From Ascaris suum (taxonomy: Eukaryota > Nematoda > Chromadorea > Rhabditida > Ascarididae): a stretch of 64,000 bases of DNA. The notes under the pieces are model-generated. The model did no database searches, was not told where the DNA came from, and saw only the letters and a list, made by a program, of their open reading frames with translations. The stretch lies in assembly GCA_013433145.1 (NCBI GenBank), contig CM024174.1, positions 6,604,336 to 6,668,335 of the forward strand. The letters run 5' to 3'. Both the position numbers and the translations under genes were made by a program. Below are positions 1 to 14,597 of the stretch, piece after piece (the stretch's first letter is position 1; every line of letters starts with the position of its first letter).

Positions 1-273
1 TCATATCCAAAGTTTTTACGAGCTCCGATGTTACAACCGGCGTACTTGAAAGAAACCTTGAGAAGTCAGGCGCAGTCTGGTAGCCGTTAGAAAAGTGCCC
101 CGTAAAATAGGGAGAAGCTCCAAAGGCGGTTGGTGCGGTCGCTTGAGAAGTTGCAGCAGCGGTAGGTTGAATAGCGACGTTGGGAGGACGATATCCGGAA
201 AAGCCTAACGAGCCAGCATCCAAAGTGCTCACCGGTGTGCTCGTCATCTTCAGAAAACGTTGATGCGCCCGAG
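1..273 (-). CDS. coding exon running off the left edge; probable linker exon of the NK-2-class gene
   Basis: The minus-strand frame opens after a strong nematode acceptor (CAGTTTTAG, ending at 274) and stays open to the window edge. It has an internal ATG at 247: MTSTPVSTLDAGSLGFSGYR, then an Ala/Thr/Pro-rich stretch, then FGASPYFTGHFSNGYQTAPD and FSRFLSSTPVVTSELVKTLD. The segment APDFSRFLSS resembles the 'ISRFMG' patch that precedes the homeodomain in NKX2-1-type proteins. The acceptor consumes two bases, matching the one base left by the exon at 14598. It is therefore either the next exon of that gene after a roughly 14.3-kb intron, or the first, trans-spliced exon of a separate gene. Coding status is well supported; gene identity is not. 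Confidence 0.55.
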
Positions 274-1466
274 CTAAAACTGCTGAGAACATACAGTATC
301 GCGTTGAGTCAAAACTCTGCAAAGCCGATAAGAAGGTGACAGGGAAAGAAACCCATCGAGAAACGATGTATTCCTTGCTATAATCTATGCTGCTAACCTA
401 GAAGTGCTCATATATTATTATGCGCCGCCCACTGCGTTGCGAAAATCAGCTCCCCTCGTTTTTTTCAAATGTGGCGCATTTGACGGTTTCCTTGATGTCT
501 TTTGAACCGTGAAATTTTTTTATGAGTCCTCTGCTCGATTCTCGAAAATCTTTCTATCTGAAAATTTTCTCTCGCCAAAGACCAATGCTACCTATGTTGC
601 ATAGAAGAATACCCGAAAATGTTCTAAAGAGCCCGATAGCGGAACTATTGAGTGAGTGACTGAAATTTGAGTGAAACCTACTGAGTGGTAACTTTTACTT
701 CACTCACTTACGAACGGTCACTAACTAAATGGAATTCCGAAATTGTAAAGAAGTAAAGCAAATTTCAAAAGATAAGAAGAATGTTCACTGCAGAAACCAC
801 ATAAATCAAAGAACGTAAGATTAGTTTTTCAGTTCACATGACCTCCCAACGTAATTTTTAATGCACCATTCAAACTTTTATGCTCGGACAGCCATCATAG
901 ATGTATAATAGCATTAATTTTGACATCTAACGCGAATTGATAAAGTCAAATATTAGACAAAATAAGCTCAAAGAAGGGAAAATTTTATACAGGCAGTAAA
1001 ATTCAGTGAAATAAATTTGAGAAGAATTTGTCAAGTGCCATATCCGGCTGAGTGATAAGTCTCTTCGCTTTACAGCGGTGAATAATATGCCTTTTCAGCT
1101 GATTTCTCCATGGTACTCAGTGAATACGTGCTTCGCAACACAGTCTTATTCAAATAACTTGACAGTTTTGGTCTCAAAAGACAATATTATCGAACTAATA
1201 GAGAAACGTTATTACCAGCTATGCTTTAGAAGTCTTTTTTTACTACTTTTATGCATGAAGTAAGTAACAGGACCACGCCGCATTGTTATGGAGTCATAAA
1301 ACAAAGTCAAAAAAAGTCCAACAGATTTGCTCGAACGATACATTGTCAATACTTTTTAATCGTTGTGTCTCAGCTGCGTATTATCACATCTCGAAGTCGA
1401 TCTCAACAGCGAACTCATCTACTTATAACGCTTTTCAGTATAATAACAAGGAGTGGCGAGTGGTAT

Positions 1467-2014
1467 ATGACGACCACACTCAACCTCCACACTAAAGCGC
1501 TTATTTAACAACGACGGAAAACTTGTCGTGAGATGCTGCTAAGCCAAGATGCCAAAGTGGAGGAGAAGGAGGAATGAGGGAAGATCACTCGTCCCCTCTA
1601 GCAGGAAGGTATCTGCAAAGTCTAATAGTAACAGCGGCACGTGACTCCCACGGTAAAGATCGCACTCAATTTCTTTCTCGACAGTAGCTCATTACAAATA
1701 TTTGACGAGTGCAATCCTTAGAACGTTTTCGACGAGATGCACTCACCGTGAAGTGTTCTCCTCGAAACTAGTAGTACCTCTCATTCAAGTATTACAACGC
1801 AAGAACGCTTATATGTTTCCAACTTGAAGGCTGCCCTAAACATAGGTGTCAGCTGCTCACCTTTTTAACTTGAACAGTCGAAGTGGAAGTATTGATGAGG
1901 TTGGAATTAAGTACTGACGACTTTATGCGACAAACAGTTTCTTTAAAAAAACGCCTAGCTGAATATCATGGTCAGGTACTTGGCGACCATACTCAACCTC
2001 AACACTAATGGCCA
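1467..2014 (+). repeat. pair of dispersed direct repeats (about 36 bp each, roughly 510 bp apart)
   Basis: The segments near 1467-1502 and 1981-2014 share GACCACACTCAACCTC and CACTAA with few differences. A looser relative sits near 2900-2940. They are probably fragments of a dispersed repeat; no terminal inverted repeats are evident. Confidence 0.35.
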
Positions 2015-4061
2015 CTTGTACCATCTTCAGCTTATATCTGAATTTGCCGAATTGGGCGTGGTTTCTATTGTAGTGGGCGGGGTTTACGACGTGCGGCATT
2101 CGCCTTCTATGGACGGCGACCGATGTTCATGATGACGGTTCGTGATCTGTTTAACCGGGGAATGGTAGACGATCCCGGGGGAATCACTTCAAAACTTCTA
2201 CTTTTGTCGAGTGTTTTACCCCTCACCAAACACTTCACGTTCTCATAAGATCCCCCGCTATAAACGTTTGTTTTCAGCTTCAGGGTAGACACTGACACGT
2301 CTATGTCATTTCATCCTCATGCATGCTTATTGTTTGTTGTTTGTAATGGAGACTTTATTTCTTTCTTTTTGAATTCTTATTAGACTTGACAGATGAATAA
2401 TATTTCGCAACTAACTCGAACTTACTTACTGCAACAGTAGAACATTTATCAAGAAGTGAAGCGTTGAATTCATATATTTGTTCATTTAGCAAGTAAGAAG
2501 ATTTTTTATCATCTCTTCTTCGACGTTTCGAATAGCCACGATTCTACCCATAAACTGACCTAATACCTGAAATCAGAACGCTTTCAAGAGGCGTTGACTT
2601 TGACTTTCAAATGATGGACAATGTTTTGCGAGGAATAAAAAGAAATTGATTACTTTCTGAATGGAATTTTCGTCTATTGCTCCTAAACGTTTGGAAGTGT
2701 AACTAAGGCAGATGCACTGAGCTGTATTACACACAGTTTTTCGAATAAAAGGACGCTGTATAACTGCGCCAGTGATATTTCAGACACGCAATACCTGTAA
2801 TTTCATACCAGCTTAGTTCGTACCATATGTATCACATCAATCTGTGCCAGCATCTGCTTTTTCCCCAAAAGCTCCGAAGAAATAAATATTTTCAATTGGA
2901 ATATGACGACCCGACTACCAAAATCACCTCATTAAAGCGCTGGATGTGTGATTTTGCTTTCACCACCTTTCGAATGCATGTTCACCATTGGACAAGATTT
3001 TTTAGTAAATAAAACCTATAATTTGATATTATCTGAGCTATTTCGGATTATCTACTCCATATGTTATTTCCAGGTAAAAAAATATTTCAGCCGAAGTTAT
3101 TGAGAAAGCCTCTCAGTAACCGGTTGGCAATCAACCGAACTTTTGCTGCCGTGATGGCGCCGTTTTGATTATTCTAATGCCACAGTTGGATTTAGTTTTT
3201 GCATGCTCCGAACATTTGAGTTTGCAAAGTGTTGTGCTTTTTGTGTGTGCACAAGTTTGCTTATGTTTCACTCTGGTAGGTTCAACTAGAGCAAACCTGA
3301 AACTAGAAATGCAAAAATTTGATAAATGCAATTTGCACCATGGATCGCTTCCATCTTTTTCAACATTCATTTGATCAATTGATCTAGAAACGAGTTGAAG
3401 TATCTAATGGGACTGAAACTTGCATATTCTGCAAAAGATGGTTCCAAAAGAAGAACCTACTGTAGAGAATCTACATGAGGCAAAAATATGAATGCATAAT
3501 TGTGTATTTTGTGCTTGATGCCAATTTTTGAAACCGCTTGATTTAATTAAGGAATTGAGCGTCACAAAAGCACGTATCACGCCATTTCGTTTTGTACATT
3601 CGTTCGCTTATTTGAGTACTAACCGATCACCACTGTTATTGAAGAGGAAGTGAATTTCTGAGAAGTTGTACTGATTCCGTCCCATAATCTATTCACGAAC
3701 GTGCCTTTTAAAAATGTACTCGGAATCAATGATCATCGCCAAGCAAAGATCGTTTAATGGCAACCAGTCTGCAGCAGCACTTCGGGAAGTCATGCTGGTG
3801 AAAAAACTTGTTATTCACGAAGCTACTTCAAACTTCTAAATTACCCAGTTTCTTATGACTTTAAGCATATAAACCACTCCTTCACGTCATTCTAGGAGCC
3901 TTTCAAACGATGTCCACAGTTTCAACATTGACCTGAAGTATTTTTTGATAGTGGCTAGGTTAAACAAATATGGTTCCTCAGTTAATGTCAGGCAAGGCGA
4001 AATTTTCTCCTGAGAAGGTGGCAAACAGGGCGAAAAACTCGATGTGGCGGGGAAGGGGAAT

Positions 4062-4092
4062 GGGGGGGGGGGGGGAGAGAGAGAGAGAGAAG
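4062..4092 (+). repeat. G14 run followed by a GA repeat
   Basis: Fourteen consecutive G (4062-4075) lead into a purine-only GA tract to about 4092 and more purines after it. This is a purine-strand tract with triplex or G-quadruplex potential. Confidence 0.9.
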
Positions 4093-5846
4093 GGAGAGGA
4101 GTGCACTCCCCAATGGCATCAGAACTTCAAAAATATTGTTCTAGGCGATGACGAAGTCGCGAGCACACATTCCTAGCATATTTCTCTATCGCAAAATGCT
4201 AGTTTAGTCTCGGAAATGCATTCTTGCATAATATGCTTATAATGTGATAATAATTCTCTTCACGCTCATTGATGAATATTTATTGTGTTTGCTACTCATA
4301 ATTGCCAATAAAATACATAATTATTCGAAAGAGAGAAGGCGGATGCATTAGCTGAAAGTTTTCATCATAACTCTCCTTTGCTCGGCTATTAATTTACGCA
4401 CTGTTCACACCGTCCACTAGGACCTTTAGCAAGTGGATCAACGAATGCAACTTTCAGCTCTACTCAAGTCGAAGAATTATTCCGCACGGCACTGTGATCT
4501 TGTCACCTTATTAGCAATCTTTTCTGGATAATGGAAACATTCATTCATATGTGATGTCAGTTCATTTGAATGTGGTATAGTGTCACGTCAACTACGCATC
4601 AAAAACAACACCACTGGGTGATCTTAGCGCATGAATTTTTGCGATTCGAAAGCCCTCAAGATTAGACTATGTCCTAACACTTCGGTGATTAATAACTGTT
4701 GCCCACATTCGAATCTCTTTCGTTTGTAACAAACAAAAAAACATCACTCATTTAGCAATTTTGCAATTTCATAGAGAGGGCAGTCTTCAACTTTGAACGA
4801 GAATGTAAAACTTCCGGCTGAAATTCTTCTTAACGACTATTAATCTTTCTCATATTCGCTAGCATTGGTTATGTTGCATTTACATTGATTTAAACTTGCA
4901 CTGCACTATTATTTTTGCAGATATCTGTATTTTTTTGTTTTTGTTTGCAATGGACTGTTGTTACCTAGAAACGGAATTATCGCCTGAGTTGCAATGTTGT
5001 TTACCTTCATTGTTTAGGTTGAAATATGGTACTTAAATTATCAATAAGAAGGGATTGAGACTTAAGCATTTAATTATTTTCTAACCTTCATTCGAATGGC
5101 AGTTTGACCCTGAAAAAACATGGAACCACCTGAGCAATGCTCATAACAAGTCTAGCGAGTGTTGACGTCATAAAAATAAACGGCAGTCGAAGAAAAGGAT
5201 TCCTGATCGGGAAACCGTCGAAGTCCACCTTACCTTTATTTAAAGTTTTATGTCCCAGATTTCTACGATCCCCAATCTACCGTGCTCGTATCGCTTGCCC
5301 CTCATTTTTGAAATAAGTGGTTGGAGAACTTTACCTTTGATAGGTGAACATTTTCAGTGATAATAAGTTGGTGTGATCGTTAATGGCGGAAATGCTCTCA
5401 AGCAAGCAAAACGAAATGCGGCTTAAAGCGTGCACTTCAGGAGAGGGTGCGTGCGTGCACATCAGCGAGGCATTGATTTCTCGCTTCACGAACAAAGCCA
5501 CCAATAACGTTGAAGCAAACAAGCCGTTGCTGCTATCTCTATGGCTCACTTCAATAAACAAAGCCACCGCTACCGTACTTCAGTGCAGTCGTGTTCACCC
5601 GTTTGATTGCTTGACTAGCGATATGTAAATTAGTATGCATAAGAGGATCTACTTCCGCAAAAAGAGCAATATTCCACAGAGGAGCTATTGAGCTTCTCGA
5701 TAAAACGAGCTAGATAACGAGATGCGATAAAACAAGTGCCATTAAAAATATTGAATTATTATCGAGAAAAGATGAATTAGATGAGTATGCCGGACGAGTT
5801 ATTAGGGCGTTCCGCTTAACCGACCAATCAATTTCATAAATTATCA

Positions 5847-6040
5847 ACAAATAATAAACAACCGATCCATCCAAAATGTGCAATTTTTTCCGTTTCTATA
5901 TGCTTGCATGATTTTTCAACTCCGATAGCAATGTTGAAGGTGACAAATAATAAACAACCGATCCATCCAAAATGTGCAATTTTTTCCGTTTCTATATGCT
6001 TGCATGATTTTTCAACTCCGATAGCAATGTTGAAGGTGAC
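5847..6040. repeat. perfect 96-bp tandem duplication (two copies)
   Basis: The unit starting ACAAATAATAAACAACCG at 5847-5942 is repeated without visible mismatch at 5943-6038, plus two shared bases. Because 96 is divisible by three, open frames pass through both copies, but nothing shows that it is coding. Perfect identity suggests a recent event, or possibly an assembly artefact. Confidence 0.95.
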
Positions 6041-9000
6041 ATCGACTGTCAATTTTTGTGAACTCTGTAAAATCGGTACCATACATAAACAAGCTTTCAT
6101 AATGATTTATGCGCTAAGCATTAAGAAATTCGCAAAAATGCATAAAAATAGAAAATATTCATTGAGCATAGGAAGTTAAGAGCCTTGTTTCTAAGAAACT
6201 TGGCCTTTCCTGCAAATATGTTGAAACTGTTAAACTTATTTAAGATATCAGAATAAATGGAATCAACTACAACGAAAGAAAGAACAGTTAAGAAGTTTCG
6301 TCTTTTGGACTCTGTCGTTATAATTTTGAGACATACGTGAGCAATCCATCACTTATTCAATTAACAGTTTACCCTGTAAAGGCTCGCCTAAGCAAAGAAA
6401 AACCAAAAGTGGAAATGTGTCAAAATTAGTATATTTACATATTGAACAGCATAAAAGTTTTAACGACTTGAACAGCTTTACCAGCAAATCAATAATTTAG
6501 GTATTACTGAGAGTTTGGACGTTCAACTGTCACTGACTTAGATAACAAACAATTTTTATCGCAAAATGAAGCGCACTGCCTAGAGGCAGATTCAGCTGGC
6601 CAAAACAGCAATATTTAAGTTCATTGCTCAACAGCTAAAGACAATCAACTTATCACTTTGATCCAGCATGTGACAAATTCTTCGAGATAGAATTCTTCCT
6701 TATCAAATCATTAATTATATACGGCTCGAAATGGAAGAGATCGATGAGCGAACAGCTCGCTGGACACTGACTATCCACTAAAACTTCAGTGTTTTCGTAT
6801 CATCTATTGCGAACTAGTTTATTAGAAATTGAAACGATTCCCAAACAGAATAATTAAGGCTGCAGTCTGTGTGAGAAAAAAATCCATAAAATTTTTGCAG
6901 CATTTGTGTCAAAAAAGGAGTGAGTTATCGCCATTCAATAGAAAGGTGGAAAAAATGCAGGTACCCCAATAATCGATTGAAACACACTGCGAAGAGGTGG
7001 TGCGAGTTTCACGCAGCACAACACACTCATACACTCGTACACACAAAGAGGACACGTTCATCTCACTACGGTAGGTGTGCTTTGTAAACAGTCAGTCAAT
7101 ATTTCGTACCGCCCAACGCAATCCGATACACCTGAATTTTACCAGTGTCATTGCACAGTGCAAGTCTTTTCATATCCAGCTTCGAGGATTTACGGCGACA
7201 CCAATATAGTTCATTAGAAATAAATGTGAGAAGGAAATCAACATCGTCTAAGTAACTCGAAAAATTCACAAATAACCTGTGAACAGAAGTGCTAACTTCT
7301 TTGAAAAAATTAATAAACGTTTCTCCAGTTCGGCGGCTAATTTTTATGCTCGTTAGATAACTTTTTCGAATAATGTTGTTAGTCATCGAATACGTTTCCT
7401 CCTCAGTTTTCATTTCTCTCGAAATGAGTTCCTTTTACTTGTAATGAAAATTCACCTCCCCTCTCCCCCTCTTTTTCCTGTTCTCAAATATAACTCTTCT
7501 TTTGAAAAGTACGCTAACCCTTTAAGTTTAGTCCCTCCTCCCAATTCGTTCCTCTCTTTCTGGCGAGCCAAAATATTCAACCTTCGCGGGATCAAATCCA
7601 AGGTCTGCGGCAACTTGCGAGCAAAATCTATTAGACCATAGAACGTAAATCAAACGTGCACAGCATATAAGTCCAGCACTGTGCACGGCGAATGACTGAA
7701 AATGCAACACATTTAACAAACTGCTGTTGAATCAGGCCATAAACGGTGAGGAAAACCTCGTTTGTCAGTTGTGATAGGAGTAATGCGAAGAGATTCTGTC
7801 CATCTCCCGTTTGAAATCATCATACAAACTGACATCAAATGATTGAATAGCAGTGCGTAGATGTGGTGAAATTTACTCTTTACTCGTCGTCTTGCTTCCG
7901 AATTCGCCCTAAAGTTTTCATAGTTTTATCGCCACGGGTAAATTTGAGATATGATGGCCAAGTAGTATAGGTTAAGCTGGGATAGCTACAGATAGTGTGC
8001 TTTTTCGGCATATCGAAAGTAAATACAGAGATGAAGCTTGTTCCAACGGTCGAGTATTGGGAGTCAACTAGACAAGTGCGCCACCTGCACGCTGCTATAG
8101 TTGAAACAACTCTCTTTCAGTAGAAAGCATACCGAGCAGATAAGCATGCTGTATATATAAGCTTAGGTAAGCATACTGTCGACACTTACTGAGCGACAAA
8201 ATGGACATGACTATTTGAATGCCTCACAGCGCTTGTCGAAAACGGTTGATGTATTCTGAGTGTTGCTTTTAGCTCCCTTCTAATGAACCTTTGCAAATGC
8301 TATTTCATCGTTATGAACTCAAAGAAGCGGATGAAAGTAGCTTGCAAATAAAACGTCCAAGAAGCCGAGCATTACAAATAGTGAGTAAATTGATTTATGA
8401 GATTCTATATAGCCGAAGCTTAGGAATGCATAGAAATTCACATCAGTTGAATGGAATTCCTCGAAAAATAAAAAATGTAATTCCTCCCAAAAAAACAAAA
8501 ATGACCTTCTCAAAATTCTCCCCCAAAAAACCTTGTATTTGCATAAAGAAAGAGGACAGTGATTAAGATGGTCATTTAAAAAAAATTCTTGGCAGAAGGA
8601 AATCTTTCATGAATTCACTTAGGAAGAAGGAAATGCATTTAATTCATTTAGAAACCAGTCGATTCATTTGAAAGATGCATACATTATTTGACACATTTCA
8701 TTACTTCATGGCCTCTTAAAGGATTCGGTGGGCAGAAGTGCAAAGAGGCGTATACTGTCAACTTCTCTAATGCACTTTCCAACTTGCTTCATTTTATTTT
8801 GCTTCAACGCAGCGTTGAGATAATTCGCTCGCAAAGTTCATTTTTTAATCCCAGAGCGTCGTTTTGGAGGAATGCCCCTCACGCAAAATAAGAGTAACAA
8901 ATTGGGTCTTTTTTTCGCCCATTGAAGCGCTTTTGTTTACTCAAAACTTTAAGGATCCATTTAGTGGGTAGAAAACCTTTATGCTGAATGAGCGGTAATC

Positions 9001-12000
9001 TGTCCAAACTGCTTCATCATCCGCTATACTAAATTTGCGCCTTCCTTTTCAATGTTATTCTGCAAAGTTTTCATAGCGCTCTTAGAGCAAACCACGTGCT
9101 TTGCTGGATGCTTAATTATCATATTTTTTCAAGCACCTTCTCCTAGTTTTTCTACTGCACCTGAAGACAGCCATCTCGCTAATTACATTAAAGTTCGTGC
9201 TGATTATGGAGTGTAACCAGCAGCTTCATCTTGAACGCTCAAATATTGCTGTTAATTTCACTGAATCTGGAGTGAGTATTTTTACACGATCCTCTAAGTT
9301 ATTTCGCATCTTTTTCGACAGTTTTGGTAATTGAACTGCAGCGATAGGATAGGTTTGCTTCTATCTGAACACTGGAAAGGTATCAGTAAGCATTGACACC
9401 TGAGAGTGTTGAGAAATAAGAAACACTTGAAATGATTAAACTCATGAATGAAAGACGAAGGTACCTTTCCATTTTTGTTTACTTAAAATAAGCGAAGGGT
9501 GATTCACTATGGTGAAAGTTCGCATTCGATGAAGAAAACGGTACTACCAGCCAAAAAACTCGCTGGTTCTTATTCAACAGATTCTCGTCCGATTCGCACG
9601 GAGCGGAAAGTAGACTCACGTAAACTATGCTAAATCAGGGATTGTTAGATCAAAAGACAATATAGCTGGACGGCAATACTTCTATAATGACAGTGGTTTG
9701 ATCCGCAATAGCAACTGTTGGGATGAAAGCTTCATGCAAAGAAATTTGACCGGTTAAAAGAGGCCTACGAAATTAAGCGACACAAGTGGAGACTAGAGTG
9801 CATTACTGAGTAACTCGCTAAAGTGAGCTGAACCTTTCAAAGAAAAAATGGCATCTTTGAGACGCGACAAAACACGAGACCCGACGTGAAGTATTTCTCA
9901 TTTGGATGCTGAGAAACACTGGGACAGAATTAGCCGATTGCTGCATATCACCTTGTCTGTGCACTCCAGTTTATACTGCATTATGGAATCTTATCTACCA
10001 GTCGCATTTGGAATCGGACAGTCACAGTGTTCCATCATGAATTAGAAGGAAATGTTATCCTTTAGATTCACCCCACCGATTTTCACATCATTCGAAGAAC
10101 TTGTTCGCTTTTCAATGACCCAACTGAACATGTAATAAACATGATGTTCATTCGCAAACTGTTGCCATTTAAGAAAAAAACGACACACAGCGAGGACCAA
10201 ACTTCATCAATATGCATCGTTTGTCGATACGAATAAACCGGAAACTTTTGAAAATATGGCTGCAACGGAAGACTTGCGGCATTTCACGTAATATCCATAA
10301 TTCGACTAATTCAGCTGAATTCGCCTTCTCAGTCACCCCAGTTTCTGGTCGCCATTTTGTTCACTTATTTAATCATGGATTAGAAAGCTTGACAATTAAA
10401 CCGGTGGACGGACCTAGTGCTAAGCCTAATCTTGAAAAAAATTGACCGTCTGAAATGGTGTTCCCAAACCAACCAAGCTCGCCGAATTTAAGTGGCTGCT
10501 TCTCTTACGGCCGAAGAACTGATAAGTTTGTTCAGGCAGTTTTACTGATCAGAAGAAAGTAAACATGAGCGGGATTATGCACTTTTTGAAGTGAAATGCT
10601 TACATCCTCTTCAAATTTGATATCTTCGACTGAGATCACCCATAATATTTCTTCTTTACAGTTTTCGCTTATTCCTCTCACAAAAATGCCATTTCCAGTC
10701 AAGGAAAAACAGACTGATGGCAACTCTCTCAAATTTTTCTGAATATTGCACTTTTCCGAGCACAAAGTAAACCTCCAAATCTTCACGCTTAGTGCAGTTA
10801 GTGCGACTAAGTTATATGTTCCTCAGTTCACAAGTGCTATCTGAGTATATTTCAAGCTCAAGAATTCCTGCGATTATCTCACTGACAGTAGGTGCTTACT
10901 GAATTCTGGAAAGTATGCAAAAATAGGCCATTAGTCGACTACGTTCATTTTTATCGATGTTACCACGAAAAATAGTCAATGATACAATTTCGTAGTCGCG
11001 TAGGAAATTCTCTTTAACTGCTGAAAACTTGAAGAGGTGGATTCAAGACGATTTGTCCGTCATCCCTATATTGCAAAATTTTATGGAATTCATTGAAACA
11101 CTTGGACATCTCCATACTGCGGTGACTAACAAAGACCATTGCATGCAATCTTATCCACTCTGTACACATAAATGGTTTTTCTTTAAAATCCTCCCATATA
11201 ATTTCCATCTAGAAATATATATAAAAAAGTGACGCATATTTTTAAAAAACGGTTCAGACACAGAGGTTCAGTGACCCGTGACATTCTGTACGAAATATCA
11301 AGGAAGCATGTTCATCTCTTGAAGCTATTATAAGAGAGCAATAAGCTTTCACTCACAGTTGGGAATGGCTTATTGTAATGCGGTGACCTGTGATGTGACT
11401 GTGATGTCAATTTGCAAAGTTGCCTAATTTTCTCACTAAAGGCAATGAGGAACAATGCATCGCACATTAGGGCAATGGATCGACATGTCAATGGGTTGCG
11501 TCGTCGCAAGCCGCCATGTTGTTCGATCGCTTCGCCAACTCAACAAAAACATGAACGTTTGCTCGGGGAATCTCGATCGGCATTCCACATCCGATTGACT
11601 TTTTGTTCATGCAACTCTTCATAGCATTTCCGCTTCTAATCTTCATTAGAGTCGGATGCGCATAGACAATGAGCGCGGCTCCACACAAAGTGAAAGTTTT
11701 TTGCAGAAGCTGCGACTCGTTCTTTAAGGGGTTTTCGAGCAAAAGTGTCAATGTTTCTATATGTAAAGTACCTCCTTGCTCAATAGACTGCCTCCGTGTG
11801 GGAAAGAAATTTGTTTTTCATTTGAGTTTTTGCGATTTCAGGCAACAGATTTTCTCTTAATTTACACAGAAGATACCAGTTGATGCATTTCTCCAAATTT
11901 TATCACCTAATAATTGTACTGCTTCAGAAACTTGCGGAAGATTATTTTTAAAAATTCATCGAATGTTCTGACTCATTATGCAGCATTTCTGCACTTTGAC

Positions 12001-13061
12001 GGCACTTTTCACCTCATTATCACCGTTCTCTCACTAAATATTGGGAATTAGGAGTTAAAAAGTCACCTAATTAACAGCTGTTAAACCGCTTGGCACTTAT
12101 GCATTATTAAGTACCCATTTCTGCACACCACTAAATGGATTGCCGTTTAAAATTTGATACTTTGCCCGTTGATTTGGCCGACGGAAGCAACTCCATGAGT
12201 ATTAGCCTAGCAAACTGACGTTTGCATAACTAAGTTTTGCGACTTTGATAGGACGTTTTCTTGAGATTTAATGCCCTCAGTGATGTGGTGCAATGACTGC
12301 TTCATACGAGCTTAAGCTTATCGTCCAAACAACTCTAATTAAGCGCAATGAGGTGGCGTTGTTGCTACCGTGCTACATATTAGCTATCTGTTACATGTTA
12401 CACCGACGCAGTTGCAATAAACACGATTTCCTCACCACGGAGCAGCAGCGTATCTCGTAAGATCGAGAGAAGCTTCCCTTCCATGCCATCATGGCATCGG
12501 TCAAACTCAAATTGTAATTCTATCAAAATATCCCAACCCATTAATTATCCCATAGCGTAGACTGGGATGTGCATATCTGAAGGATGGTATGTTCTTGACA
12601 TCAACCTAACAACAAAGTAAGGCACTCAAACCACAAATTCAGATCAGCCATTACAACATCTCTAGCCAAATTTTGATTCCACACCCGTCGATTCCTAAAA
12701 TGTGAGTGGCGGTAAATATCAGCGCTCATTAAGCACTATCGTAATATTATCGAAAGTGGAGGTGTTTGCTCCTCTCTCATAACCGCACCATTTAATATTC
12801 AGTGGAAATGCTTTGCTAAAGAAAAAAGTCCGCTCCTACTGACTCCAAATCCAAATTCATGAGCTGCGGCGGACGGCTGAACTCGGAGATCGAAGATTGA
12901 TGAGTTGCAAGACTTATTACTTATTTCTAGAACCGAGGCAAAAAACGGCACAGGAGTTCAGCAACGAATCTAGAATTTGAAGTATTTGGGATGGCAGACA
13001 AATGGACGGGAAATATATATTTATTTGCCAAGGAGGAGCAGATAAATAAAAATAAAAAACT

Positions 13062-13142
13062 TCTCACATGCGGGAGTGATTTGAACGATCAGGTCTAATG
13101 GCACGCTTGAGTGTCATTGCGCAGTTTGGCTTCAAGCTCCCA
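13062..13142 (-). repeat. tRNA-like relic (possible SINE head)
   Basis: On the minus strand GGGAG...CTCCC acceptor-like ends flank an anticodon-like hairpin (AATGACAC TCAAGC GTGCCATT, 7 of 8 pairs; loop resembles Leu-CAA) and a T-loop-like GTTCAAATC. The T stem does not pair properly, so this is not a working tRNA. A tRNA pseudogene or tRNA-derived SINE is the likely reading. Confidence 0.3.
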
Positions 13143-14597
13143 TCCCAGTGTGGCTCTTGACTGTTCAATTATGTGACTAGCTTAATTAGGGCTCAAATGT
13201 AAAACTGGCCCTTAGTAATTTCGTCAAACATCGCTTTCAACCACCCGTTGTACTGTATCAGCTTCGACCTTTAAACAGATCAATCGTTATCGGAAAGTGC
13301 AAAATAAAATGATATCAGACTCCTTTTAGCACCAAGCATCTCCTTTATTTCCCTTGCAGTGGGTGCATTACAAACTTAAATCAACCACCTTTGAATGACA
13401 AGTATCCTGAGGTATTCCTTGAGCGTAATTAATCCGATATGTTGCAATGCACGCATATACTAATTAACCATTTGTAAGTAGGGATTACTACACGACCTCC
13501 TGTATTTGAAAAATGACGGAAAGCTGGTGTTTGGCAGAATACGCTTAACAAAATTGGATAGGCGGTCCCCAAAAAAATTTTTGCTTAGGAATTTAAGAAA
13601 CTCGAGAGTTTCTGAAGTTCGAGAGCATGCGATGAAATCTTCAAAATCTAACGCTCGGAATTTCTGAGAACCTCTGGGTTTCGGAGATCCAAATGGGAGC
13701 TGAAGCTGAGAATCACATATTATATCGGATTTGAAATTCCTCTGTGATTTTCCTCTATTACCTTTTATATGCTTCCGATCTAGTCATTCCATCAAATCAG
13801 CCATCATTTCTCTCCTCACTCAACCTGATACTATGGAAAGATAAATGATTAGTGAAAGAGTAGCATGGTGGAAGATACTGCACGTCATTGAATCTACATA
13901 TGTATGCGCAAAAGTCAACGGATTCATGAGCGAGTGATCTGTATTTGATGAATCAAGTTCGAATCTCATACGGGACCGAGGTGATGGACGTAAAATGTCA
14001 CATTAAATAACGAAATATTATTATTGCATATACCCGGCACAACAGCAGCATAGTTGATAGGTGCTGATAAGGATTATCACGGTAATTGCATCTCACACGT
14101 CCTTGCACAAGTAAGATCTACTCTCGTAATTTTGTAGAAAAGTTTTGGAAAATTATGGGTCAGCTACGATTGAAGCTGCAATTTTATAACGTGACAATCA
14201 CCTGTGTTCGCTTCCTCGTTTCTTCCACGCCCCACATAGCATCGAGCATTAAAGCAATTTTACAATAAACGCGTTTTCCTACTCAAGTGAACTTGAAGCT
14301 ATTTATTAACTGTTCAAAAAACACTGCTGAGTTCTCATGGACAGACCAGCTTTGATATCCCTCCACATGAACGAACAATCATTCACATTACTCAAAATTA
14401 GAATCAGAAATATTCCTACGAGAAGTCCTGCTCATCATTTTCTTGCCAGATGCACAGTTTTAGAAAAAGGCTGCCGTGATCCCTTCCATAAACGATTCTA
14501 CAGATTTGCATTTGCATCTAGACCTATTCGTATCACTATATCATGATGTGTTCCCATCTACGCAACTTATTGATAATTCAAAAAGGATTTGCGGTAC

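Larger units (their letters stand above)
274..14597 (-). other. putative giant intron of the NK-2-class gene, otherwise intergenic
   Basis: No convincing coding exon is seen on either strand here. I looked for the homeodomain core WFQN on the minus strand and did not find it. Short open frames exist (for example 7096-7413 minus, 105 codons; 11488-11751 minus, 87 codons), but they have no recognisable domain or paired splice sites. Repeats within it are listed separately. Confidence 0.4.

Noticed and set aside
7096..7413. 105-codon minus-strand frame with KLDMKRLALCNDTGKIQVYR
   Set aside because: No family recognised, no splice sites at sensible positions; not enough to call a gene.
13920..13990. 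GTTCGAATC string suggesting a tRNA T arm
   Set aside because: No acceptor stem, D arm or anticodon arm pairs around it.
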